Shown piece after piece: positions 57,667 to 64,000 of a DNA stretch of 64,000 bases. The notes beneath the pieces were generated by a model. It was not told the origin of the DNA, ran no database searches, and saw only the letters and a list, made by a program, of their open reading frames with translations. Source of the DNA: Bacillus ectoiniformans (lineage in GTDB: Bacteria > Bacillota > Bacilli > Bacillales > Domibacillaceae); assembly GCF_016908875.1 (NCBI RefSeq), contig NZ_JAFBES010000005.1, forward strand, positions 180,313-244,312. The letters are read 5' to 3'. A program made the translations under genes and the position numbers. The stretch's first letter is position 1. Each line of letters starts with the position of its first letter.

Positions 57667-57668
57667 TA

Positions 57669-58316
57669 ATGGACGATAAGCTCCATCAATATATAGAATC
57701 ATTAATCAATGAGAGGCCGCCTTTATTCACTGAAATGGAGGCGTTCGCGAAAGAAGCGCATGTGCCCATCATGGAAATTGTCGGGATGGAGGCACTTCTT
57801 CAAATGCTGCGTGTGCAGCAGCCAAAAAAAATCTTAGAAATAGGAACGGCCATTGGCTATTCCGCCTTAAGAATGGCAGAAGCGCTGCCTGGTGTTCAGA
57901 TTGTATCGATTGAACGGGATCAAGAGCGTTATGAGCAAGCGTGCAAGTTCATAGAAAAATCAGGATGTTCCGATCAGATTCACCTAGTGTTTGGAGATGC
58001 GCTCGAAACAGTCGGACAAGCTGGCGAATTAGGCCCTTTTGACGCGCTGTTTATTGATGCGGCGAAAGGACAGTATACGAAGTTTTTTGAGAAATACTCT
58101 CCGTTTGTGTCCGATATGGGTGCGATTTACACGGACAATGTGCTGTTTAAAGGATTAGTGGCCGACACAGAGATCGAAGTGAAAAGAATCCGAAATTTAG
58201 CGAAGAAAATACATCATTACAATGAATGGCTGATGAATCATGAAGAGTATCACACGGCAATTCTGCCGGTAGGAGACGGATTAGCCATCAGTACAAAAAG
58301 AGGTGGATCAAAATGA
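57669..58316 (+). CDS. trmR: tRNA 5-hydroxyuridine methyltransferase TrmR (YrrM)
   Basis: A 215-residue class I SAM methyltransferase of the O-methyltransferase 3 (COMT-like) family. The SAM site is ILEIGTAIGYSALRMAEAL (near residue 55), followed by IVSIERDQER and FIDAAKGQYTKFF. In B. subtilis this protein methylates ho5U34 to mo5U34 in tRNA. The next two genes make ho5U, and the start of the first of them overlaps this stop (ATGA), so the three steps are coupled. Confidence 0.9.
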   Translation: MDDKLHQYIESLINERPPLFTEMEAFAKEAHVPIMEIVGMEALLQMLRVQQPKKILEIGTAIGYSALRMAEALPGVQIVSIERDQERYEQACKFIEKSGCSDQIHLVFGDALETVGQAGELGPFDALFIDAAKGQYTKFFEKYSPFVSDMGAIYTDNVLFKGLVADTEIEVKRIRNLAKKIHHYNEWLMNHEEYHTAILPVGDGLAISTKRGGSK

Positions 58317-59242
58317 AAAAACCAGAATTATTAGTTACACCGGATAGTGTGGAGTCATTAGGGCAGCTGGCAGATGCGGGTGCGGATGCATTTGTGATCG
58401 GAGAACAACGATATGGCTTAAGGCTTGCCGGAGAGTTTACTCGTGATCAAGTGAAGGAAGCGATTGAGCTTGCGCATGCGAAAGGTAAAAAAGTCTATGT
58501 TGCAGTGAACGCGATTTTTCATAATGACATTGCCAATGAATTGGATGAATATGTGGCTTTCTTAAAAGAAGCGAATGCAGATGCCATCATTTTCGGTGAT
58601 CCGGCTGTATTAATGGCTGTACGTGAACATGCGCCTGACATGCCATTGCACTGGAACACGGAAACGACAGCTACCAACTATTTCACTTGCAACTACTGGG
58701 GAAAAAGAGGAGCCGTTCGTGCTGTATTAGCCAGAGAATTAAATATGGATGCTATTGTTGAGATGAAAGAAAATGCGGAAGTGGCTATTGAAGTGCAGGT
58801 CCACGGAATGACGTGCATGTTCCAGTCTAAACGTCCGCTTTTAGGACATTATTTCGAATATCAAGGCAAAGCGATGGAAATTGAAAACCGTAAAGAATCG
58901 AAAAATATGTTCCTTCATGACAAAGAACGCCATAATAAGTATCCGATTTATGAGGATGAAAACGGCACTCACATCATGAGCCCGAACGATATTTGTATCA
59001 TAGATGAGCTTCAGGAATTGATTGAAGCAGAGGTTGACAGCTTGAAAATTGACGGCGTGTTAAAATCACCTGAATATATGCTCGAGACGACGAAATTATA
59101 TAGACATGCCATTGATCTTTGTACGGATAATCCTGATCAATATGAAGAAGAAAAAGATGAACTGTTAGAAAAAATCGAAGAAATTCAACCGTCAAACCGT
59201 CCGTTGGATACAGGCTTCTTCTTTAAAGAAACGGTTTATTAA
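58313..59242 (+). CDS. trhP1: Peptidase U32-family tRNA hydroxylation protein TrhP1 (YrrN)
   Basis: A 309-residue U32-family protein (KPELLVTPDSVESLGQLADAGADAFVIG at the N-terminus, HGMTCMFQSKRPLLGHYF near residue 163). The corresponding segment of TrhP2 carries several cysteines, but this protein keeps only one (MTCM). It therefore probably does not bind the cluster itself. In B. subtilis, TrhP1 and TrhP2 are required for 5-hydroxyuridine at tRNA position 34, with prephenate as precursor in the E. coli counterpart. Confidence 0.88.
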   Translation: MKKPELLVTPDSVESLGQLADAGADAFVIGEQRYGLRLAGEFTRDQVKEAIELAHAKGKKVYVAVNAIFHNDIANELDEYVAFLKEANADAIIFGDPAVLMAVREHAPDMPLHWNTETTATNYFTCNYWGKRGAVRAVLARELNMDAIVEMKENAEVAIEVQVHGMTCMFQSKRPLLGHYFEYQGKAMEIENRKESKNMFLHDKERHNKYPIYEDENGTHIMSPNDICIIDELQELIEAEVDSLKIDGVLKSPEYMLETTKLYRHAIDLCTDNPDQYEEEKDELLEKIEEIQPSNRPLDTGFFFKETVY

Positions 59243-59257
59243 ATGGAGGTACCTTTA

Positions 59258-60532
59258 ATGAATGCGACAATGAATGAAAAAATATCTGAAATAGTAGACG
59301 GCAAACGGGTGATTGTTAAAAAACCTGAACTTTTGGCGCCGGCAGGCACATTGGAAAAGTTAAAAATTGCTGTGCATTACGGTGCAGATGCTGTGTATAT
59401 TGGCGGACAGGAATATGGCTTGCGCTCAAATGCCGGGAACTTCACATTTGAGGAAATGAAGGAAGGCGTTGAATTCGCCAAAAAATACGGAGCGAAGATC
59501 TATGTGACAACTAACATCTATGCTCACAACGAAAACATTGACGGATTAGAAGATTACTTGCGCGGCCTTCAAGAGGCGGGTGTAACAGGGATCATTGTAG
59601 CAGATCCGTTAATTATTGAAACTTGTCGCCGTGTAGCTCCGAAAGTGGAAGTGCATTTAAGCACGCAGCAGTCCTTGTCTAACTGGCGCGCCGTTCAATA
59701 CTGGAAAGAAGAAGGACTAGACCGAGTGGTGCTTGCCCGTGAAACGACAGGCGAAGAAATTCGGGAAATGAAAGAAAAAGTAGACATTGAAATTGAAACA
59801 TTTATCCACGGGGCCATGTGTATTGCTTACTCCGGCCGCTGTGTGCTGAGTAATCATATGACTGCACGTGACTCAAACCGCGGAGGATGCTGCCAGTCTT
59901 GCCGCTGGGATTACGACTTGTATTCGCTTGAAGAAGGCAAAGAAGAAGAGTTATTCTCACAGCAAGATGCACCATTTGCCATGAGCCCGAAAGACTTGAA
60001 GCTTGTAGAATCGATTCCGAGAATGATCGAACTCGGCATTGACAGCCTTAAAATTGAAGGTCGAATGAAGTCTATTCATTACGTGGCAACAGTAGTCAGT
60101 GTCTATCGCAAAATTATCGATGCCTACTGTGCAGATCCAGAGAACTTCCAAATTCAAAAAGAATGGCTTGTGGAATTAGAGAAATGTGCTAATCGTCCTG
60201 CAGCTCCTGCTTTCTTTGAAGGAACCCCGGGTGCTGAAGAGCAATTGTTTGGCGTTCATGGCAAGAAAGCAACCTATGACTTTGTAGGGTTAGTGCTTGG
60301 CTATGATGAAGAAACCCAAATGGTGACACTGCAGCAGCGCAATCACTTCCGCCCTGGAGAAGAAGTAGAATTCTTCGGTCCGGAAATTTCTAATTTCACG
60401 CAGAAGGTGAACAAGATCTGGGATGAAGACGGCAATGAGCTGGATGCCGCACGTCATCCGCTGCAAATTGTTAAATTCAAAGTCGATCAGCCGGTTTACC
60501 CAGACAATATGATGCGAAAGGAGCTTGAATAA
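59258..60532 (+). CDS. trhP2: Peptidase U32-family tRNA hydroxylation protein TrhP2 (YrrO)
   Basis: A 424-residue U32-family protein. The N-terminal barrel ([30 protein letters not shown]) is followed by the cysteine-rich U32 signature [20 protein letters not shown]...GGCCQSCRW (about residues 184-215) and a C-terminal beta-domain ([34 protein letters not shown]). An ATG at 59243 reads in frame, but TGGAGGT lies just after it and serves the ATG at 59258. Works with TrhP1 and upstream of TrmR in wobble uridine modification. Confidence 0.92.
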   Translation: MNATMNEKISEIVDGKRVIVKKPELLAPAGTLEKLKIAVHYGADAVYIGGQEYGLRSNAGNFTFEEMKEGVEFAKKYGAKIYVTTNIYAHNENIDGLEDYLRGLQEAGVTGIIVADPLIIETCRRVAPKVEVHLSTQQSLSNWRAVQYWKEEGLDRVVLARETTGEEIREMKEKVDIEIETFIHGAMCIAYSGRCVLSNHMTARDSNRGGCCQSCRWDYDLYSLEEGKEEELFSQQDAPFAMSPKDLKLVESIPRMIELGIDSLKIEGRMKSIHYVATVVSVYRKIIDAYCADPENFQIQKEWLVELEKCANRPAAPAFFEGTPGAEEQLFGVHGKKATYDFVGLVLGYDEETQMVTLQQRNHFRPGEEVEFFGPEISNFTQKVNKIWDEDGNELDAARHPLQIVKFKVDQPVYPDNMMRKELE

Positions 60533-60536
60533 GCTC

Positions 60537-61172
60537 ATGAAGCAAAAACCCGTTGTGATTGGAGTGGCCGGGGGGTCCGGTTCTGGAAAAACAAGTGTGA
60601 CGAAATCGATCTATGACTTTTTTAAAGGTCATTCCATTATGATGATTGAGCAGGATTATTATTATAAAGATCAAAGTGATTTGCCTTTTGAGGAGCGGTT
60701 AAAAACAAATTATGATCATCCGCTTGCTTTTGACAATGATTTATTAATTCAGCATATTGAAAGCCTGCTTACCTATCAGCCGGTGGAAAAGCCTGTGTAT
60801 GATTATGCACGTCACACGCGGTCTGCAGAGACGATCCGCATGGAGCCAAAAGATGTCATTATTCTAGAAGGCATTCTTGTATTAGAAGACGAGAGACTTC
60901 GCGATTTAATGGATATTAAGCTATTTGTTGATACGGATGCCGATTTACGTATTATCCGCCGAATGATCAGAGATATTAAAGATCGAGGCCGGACGATTGA
61001 ATCAGTTATCGATCAATACATCAATGTCGTGCGCCCGATGCACAATCAATTTATTGAACCGACCAAGCGCTACGCGGATATTATTATTCCAGAAGGCGGG
61101 CAAAACCATGTAGCAATTGACCTCATGGTGACCAAAATTCAAACAATTCTTGAACAAAAAGCCATTTTATAG
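60537..61172 (+). CDS. udk: Uridine kinase
   Basis: A 211-residue P-loop kinase of pyrimidine salvage that phosphorylates uridine and cytidine. Walker [14 protein letters not shown] near residue 13, [27 protein letters not shown], and the lid region [12 protein letters not shown] are present. A TTG at 60525 is in frame but touches the ribosome binding site; the ATG at 60537 gives the B. subtilis length. It lies four bases after trhP2. Confidence 0.95.
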   Translation: MKQKPVVIGVAGGSGSGKTSVTKSIYDFFKGHSIMMIEQDYYYKDQSDLPFEERLKTNYDHPLAFDNDLLIQHIESLLTYQPVEKPVYDYARHTRSAETIRMEPKDVIILEGILVLEDERLRDLMDIKLFVDTDADLRIIRRMIRDIKDRGRTIESVIDQYINVVRPMHNQFIEPTKRYADIIIPEGGQNHVAIDLMVTKIQTILEQKAIL

Positions 61173-61209
61173 TATCTTTTTATAAAATAGGCATAAAATT
61201 TTTAAAACA

Positions 61210-61234
61210 CGCGCGCCCTTTATAAGGACGCGCG
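61210..61234. other. Very GC-rich hairpin between udk and greA
   Basis: CGCGCGCCCTT and AAGGACGCGCG (one mismatch) form a strong stem. No T-run follows on the plus strand. It may pause transcription or protect the udk mRNA end. Confidence 0.5.
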
Positions 61235-61290
61235 CTCATGTTATATGCTTTCGTAAGCTGAAAGCAAGAGATGAAAAGGAGTGGAAGGGA

Positions 61291-61767
61291 TTGTCAGTAG
61301 AAAAAGTATATCCAATGACTCAAGCGGGTAAAGAGAAGCTTGAACAAGAACTAGAACAATTAAAATCCGTTAAACGTAAAGAGGTAGTTGAAAGAATTAA
61401 AATCGCCAGAAGCTTTGGAGATTTGTCAGAGAACTCTGAGTATGATTCGGCGAAAGAAGAGCAGGCGTTTGTTGAAGGCCGTATTGGCACTCTCGAAACG
61501 ATGATCCGCAATGCGAAAATCATTGAAGAAGATTCAATGAATTCAGGTGTGGTTACATTAGGTAAAACAGTAACGTTTGTTGAACTGCCTGATGGAGAAG
61601 AAGAAAGCTATACAATCGTAGGAAGTGCAGAAGCAGATCCATTCGAAGGTAAGATTTCAAATGACTCCCCAATTGCCAAAAGCTTGATGGGCAAGCAAGT
61701 GGGAGATAAAGTCATTGTAAATACACCTGGCGGAGAAATGAATGTAAAAATCACGTCTATCGGCTGA
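61291..61767 (+). CDS. greA: Transcription elongation factor GreA
   Basis: A 158-residue factor that rescues backtracked RNA polymerase. The N-terminal coiled coil carries the acidic tip [22 protein letters not shown] (near residue 40). The C-terminal FKBP-like domain ends with [25 protein letters not shown]. The start is a TTG at 61291 with AAAGGAGTGGAAGGG in front. Confidence 0.96.
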   Translation: MSVEKVYPMTQAGKEKLEQELEQLKSVKRKEVVERIKIARSFGDLSENSEYDSAKEEQAFVEGRIGTLETMIRNAKIIEEDSMNSGVVTLGKTVTFVELPDGEEESYTIVGSAEADPFEGKISNDSPIAKSLMGKQVGDKVIVNTPGGEMNVKITSIG

Positions 61768-61777
61768 TTTTAAATAC

Positions 61778-61813
61778 AAAAGCGTTGAAAGGGAGACCTT
61801 TTAACGCTTTTTT
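61778..61813 (+). terminator. Terminator after greA
   Basis: AAAAGCGTTGAAAGG ... CCTTTTAACGCTTTTTT hairpin with T-run. Confidence 0.88.
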
Positions 61814-61884
61814 ACTTAATTGCTTCAAGTTCAGGAAAAGTCATGATAAAATGATGATTGATGTAGCAAGGAGGAGAGAGTTCC

Positions 61885-62514
61885 ATGGCGAACAATACAC
61901 GTTCAGAAAGAAAATCTAAACGGAGAAAGACAAATCGGGTGTTAAATACAGCCATTGCCGTGGTTGTCCTGTTAATTATTGTTGTTGCATTTACTATTTT
62001 TTCAGGCGGCAATAATGACGAAGTAACAGAGCCGGCAAAAACAAACCCGGAGACAGAGAATTCAAATTCATCCGCAGCGAATAAAGAGGAAGACAACGTC
62101 CCGGAAGAAGATAATAATAACCAAGAAGAAGATCAAGATGAGAAAGAACAAGATAAAGAGCAAGAAGAGGTTATTGTAAACGAAAGTGATGAACCGAACG
62201 TCGAAGAAGAAATTGTTGATCCGAATTGGACAGGCGTCGGCACGGCTCAAACAGAAGGCCACACGTCTTCTTTTGACAGTGATTCTCAAGATTGGCAGGA
62301 GAAGCTTGATGCCTTGTCATATGCGACAGGAATCCCTGTAGAAGAAATGACGGTTTGGTATGTGAGCGGAGATGGCCCTGATGGAGCGATCGGCACAGTA
62401 TCACCGAAGAGCAATAAAGCAGAAGCTTACCGCGTGTACATTACTTGGGTTGACGGCGAAGGATGGAAGCCAACAAAGGTACATAAGCTTATTAAGAACG
62501 ATAAAGGGAAATAA
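61885..62514 (+). CDS. YrrS-like single-pass membrane protein (DUF1510)
   Basis: A 209-residue protein: a basic N-terminus (RSERKSKRRKTNR), one membrane helix (about 20-40), a long acidic and asparagine-rich low-complexity linker (about 45-115), and the C-terminal DUF1510 domain (WQEKLDALSYATGIPVEEMTVWYV...GWKPTKVHKLI). The topology is cytoplasm-in, domain outside. In B. subtilis yrrS is next to pbpI, a penicillin-binding protein gene that is absent here. Start follows GGAGGAGAGAG. Confidence 0.88.
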   Translation: MANNTRSERKSKRRKTNRVLNTAIAVVVLLIIVVAFTIFSGGNNDEVTEPAKTNPETENSNSSAANKEEDNVPEEDNNNQEEDQDEKEQDKEQEEVIVNESDEPNVEEEIVDPNWTGVGTAQTEGHTSSFDSDSQDWQEKLDALSYATGIPVEEMTVWYVSGDGPDGAIGTVSPKSNKAEAYRVYITWVDGEGWKPTKVHKLIKNDKGK

Positions 62515-62534
62515 CTGTAATAGGTGTTTAAAGG

Positions 62535-62601
62535 ATGGCCATATGGAAAGCGGAGCTCCTCACAGCTATGTGAGGAGGACGCTTACCTTGGCCATTTTTT
62601 T
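62535..62601 (+). terminator. Large terminator after the yrrS-like gene
   Basis: Outer arms ATGGCCA/TGGCCAT, middle AAGCG/CGCTT and inner CTCCTCACA/TGTGAGGAG form one long interrupted stem followed by seven T. Confidence 0.88.
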
Positions 62602-62621
62602 ATGAGTGATCGAGGTTTGTT

Positions 62622-62831
62622 TTAAAGTTTTTTTACCTTGAAATGCACAACGGCTGAATAGTGCTTATGTCCATTTGGGTCAAACTGCACTTGGTGGGAG
62701 ACAGAATGAACTTCTAGCATGAGTGCGCGGTTTTGTTCCATTTTTTCTTGAATTTTTTTCTCAAGAGTAACGAGATCCAATGCTTCAAAGAATTCAATTT
62801 TATCTTCTATCAGTTCTAGCTGAAATGACAT
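62622..62831 (-). CDS. DUF2536 protein (YrzA-like)
   Basis: A 69-residue protein (FQLELIEDKIEFFEALDLVTLEKKI, LMLEVHSVSHQVQFD, YSAVVHFKVKK). The sequence and position beside mtnN identify it as YrzA/DUF2536; function unknown. A possible promoter on the minus strand is TTGTAT (62897-62892), 18 bases, TATACA (62873-62868). Confidence 0.88.
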   Translation of the reverse strand: MSFQLELIEDKIEFFEALDLVTLEKKIQEKMEQNRALMLEVHSVSHQVQFDPNGHKHYSAVVHFKVKKL

Positions 62832-62961
62832 GCTAATCCATTCCCTTCTTTTTACTATCTGTCTTTATGTATACATGAAAAAAGGGAAGAGATACAAGAA
62901 TTTTTTTCAAAAAAGTGCTAGAATAAAACAGGTTTAAGTATCAGGAACGGAGGAAAACATA

Positions 62962-63672
62962 ATGAAAATAGCGATTATAGGTGCAATGGAAGAAGAAATA
63001 ACGATTTTACGTGATCATATGGAGGATACTCAGGTACAGGTGATTGCTAACAGTGAGTTCACAACTGGGACGATGAAAGGAGCCGAAGTGGTGCTGCTTC
63101 GTTCAGGCATTGGAAAGGTCAATGCAGCGATGACGACATCGGTCTTGCTTCATCACTTTAAGCCGGATGCAGTGATCAACACCGGTTCAGCCGGCGGCTT
63201 GAATCCGGAATTGAATGTAGGAGACGTGGTTATTTCAACTGAAGTTCGTCACCATGATGTAGACGTCACGGCTTTTGGCTATGAATATGGACAAGTACCT
63301 CAGCTGCCAGCTGCCTTTAAAGCGGATGAGACACTTGTTCAAGCGGCTGTTAAGAGCGTTGAGGCTGAAGAGGGCGTTCAAGTGGTATCTGGATTGATCG
63401 CGACAGGCGACTCGTTTATGAGTGATCCTGAGCGTGTGAAGCATATACAAGGAAAGTTCACTGATTTGCAGGCGGTGGAAATGGAAGCGGCAGCGATCGC
63501 TCAAGTCGCCCATCAATTTAACGTGCCTTTTGTTGTGATCCGGTCTCTGTCAGACATTGCGGGAAAAGAATCAGGCATCTCTTTTGAACAGTTCTTGCCA
63601 AAAGCAGCTCTTCATTCGGCAAATGCAGTGATGAGCATTGTCAGCGAATTGAAAAATAAGAATTCCCTGTGA
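62962..63672 (+). CDS. mtnN: 5'-methylthioadenosine/S-adenosylhomocysteine nucleosidase
   Basis: A 236-residue nucleoside hydrolase that removes adenine from MTA and SAH in methionine recycling. It has [38 protein letters not shown], the purine-binding segment [12 protein letters not shown] and the catalytic aspartate in IRSLSDIAG. The start follows ACGGAGGAAAA. An extended -10 (TGCTAGAAT ending 62924) lies 37 bp upstream. In B. subtilis this gene is followed by transsulfuration genes; here an intron begins instead. Confidence 0.96.
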   Translation: MKIAIIGAMEEEITILRDHMEDTQVQVIANSEFTTGTMKGAEVVLLRSGIGKVNAAMTTSVLLHHFKPDAVINTGSAGGLNPELNVGDVVISTEVRHHDVDVTAFGYEYGQVPQLPAAFKADETLVQAAVKSVEAEEGVQVVSGLIATGDSFMSDPERVKHIQGKFTDLQAVEMEAAAIAQVAHQFNVPFVVIRSLSDIAGKESGISFEQFLPKAALHSANAVMSIVSELKNKNSL

Positions 63673-63686
63673 AATATTTTCAGGAA

Positions 63687-63715
63687 TTGAACGAAACCGC
63701 ATTGAAATATGATAC
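63687..63715 (+). promoter_or_regulatory. Sigma-A promoter of the 23-codon ORF
   Basis: TTGAAC (63687-63692), 17 bases, TGATAC (63710-63715), 45 bp before the start codon. Confidence 0.55.
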
Positions 63716-63760
63716 AGTAAATGTAAGTAGATATTCACCTATGTAAGGAGTGACTAAAGC

Positions 63761-63832
63761 ATGGTAATGATGATCATGGGATTGTTGCTTGCGACGATTA
63801 CAGGCGTAATGATCGCTGTATCTGTAGACTAA
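63761..63832 (+). CDS. 23-residue hydrophobic small protein
   Basis: The ORF reads MVMMIMGLLLATITGVMIAVSVD, written here as one start, one membrane-spanning stretch and a final aspartate. TAAGGAGTGA stands ten bases before the ATG, a promoter lies upstream and a strong terminator directly behind, so it is a complete small transcription unit. It probably inserts in the membrane. I do not recognise the family. Confidence 0.6.
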   Translation: MVMMIMGLLLATITGVMIAVSVD

Positions 63833-63834
63833 TG

Positions 63835-63861
63835 AAAAGGCCGGCATCTGCCGGCCTTTTT
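63835..63861 (+). terminator. Terminator of the small ORF, insertion landmark of the intron
   Basis: AAAAGGCCGGC, four-base loop, GCCGGCCTTTTT. The intron begins five bases after the last T of this run. Confidence 0.93.
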
Positions 63862-63866
63862 GTCTA

Positions 63867-64000
63867 GTGTGCCCGGCATGGGTGTAATCTATAGGGTGAG
63901 AGTCCCGAACTGTGAAGGCAGAAGTAGCGGTTAGCTTAACGCAAGGGTGTCCGTGGTGACGCGGAATCTGAAGGAAGCGGGCGGCAAACTTCCGGTCTGA
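63867..64000 (+). mobile_element. Group IIC intron, 5' part (domain I), cut by window edge
   Basis: From the boundary GTGTG at 63867 the sequence follows the 5' end of the Oceanobacillus iheyensis group IIC intron as I remember it: GTGTGCCCGGCATGGGTG, CTATAGGGTGAGAGTCCCGA, CTGTGAAGGCAGAAGTA, TTAACGCAAGGGTGTCCGTG, GGAATCTGAAGGAAGCGG and AACTTCCGGTCTGA. Class IIC introns insert just behind transcription terminators, which is exactly the case here. The reverse transcriptase ORF and the catalytic domain V would lie beyond the window. Confidence 0.92.

Overview
The window is chromosomal DNA from a spore-forming member of the Bacillaceae (low-GC Firmicutes). The gene order from about 11.5 kb to the right edge follows, with gaps and insertions, the Bacillus subtilis block ruvAB-queA-tgt-yajC-spoVB-comN-secDF-recJ-apt-relA-dtd-hisS-aspS-6S RNA-tcdA-rarA-cymR-iscS-mnmA-recD2-alaS-ruvX-mltG-trmR-trhP1/P2-udk-greA-mtnN. 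Shine-Dalgarno sites are strong, TTG and GTG starts are common, and sigma-A promoters are recognisable. I cannot name the species from the sequence alone.

Layout. 0-4.3 kb: a catabolic cluster (TPP-dependent enzyme cut by the left edge, aldehyde dehydrogenase, lysine 6-dehydrogenase) that looks like lysine breakdown through aminoadipate semialdehyde. 4.3-7.6 kb: PadR regulator with a chromate transporter, a small lipoprotein, a tract of 20/21-bp phased repeats, and an MFS exporter. 7.7-11.4 kb: the fructose operon fruR-fruK-fruA, with a 10-bp-phased array of TGATTG-type hexamers over its promoter. 11.4-16 kb: Holliday junction motor (ruvAB), queuosine synthesis (queA, tgt), yajC. 16-19.1 kb: membrane proteins, spoVB and comN. 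19.2-23 kb: secDF, a cation-efflux transporter and a LapA-like protein. 23-30.3 kb: recJ, apt, relA, dtd and a cell-wall amidase. 30.4-36.1 kb: a His T-box with hisS-aspS, 6S RNA, one unrecognised orphan gene, a noncoding gap, and tcdA.

36.2-40.3 kb: a second phased-repeat tract, then a YtrA-type GntR-controlled ABC transporter operon with a perfect 12-bp-arm palindrome on its promoter. 40.3-42.3 kb: the zinc/cobalt efflux operon czcO-czcD with a CzrA-like operator. 42.4-50.5 kb: rarA, a YczE-like protein, cymR, iscS, mnmA, a TPR protein and recD2. 50.5-57.6 kb: small proteins, an AI-2E-family transporter, an Ala T-box with alaS, then yrzL-ruvX-yrzB and mltG. 57.6-63.7 kb: trmR-trhP1-trhP2 (wobble uridine hydroxylation and methylation), udk, greA, yrrS, yrzA and mtnN.

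The window ends inside a group IIC intron that begins a few bases after the terminator of a 23-codon hydrophobic ORF. The signals I find least explained are the degenerate tandem repeats of about 21 bp placed just behind terminators (two regular tracts and one weaker one), the phased hexamer array at fruR, the orphan gene beside 6S RNA, and the duplicated leader in front of trmR.
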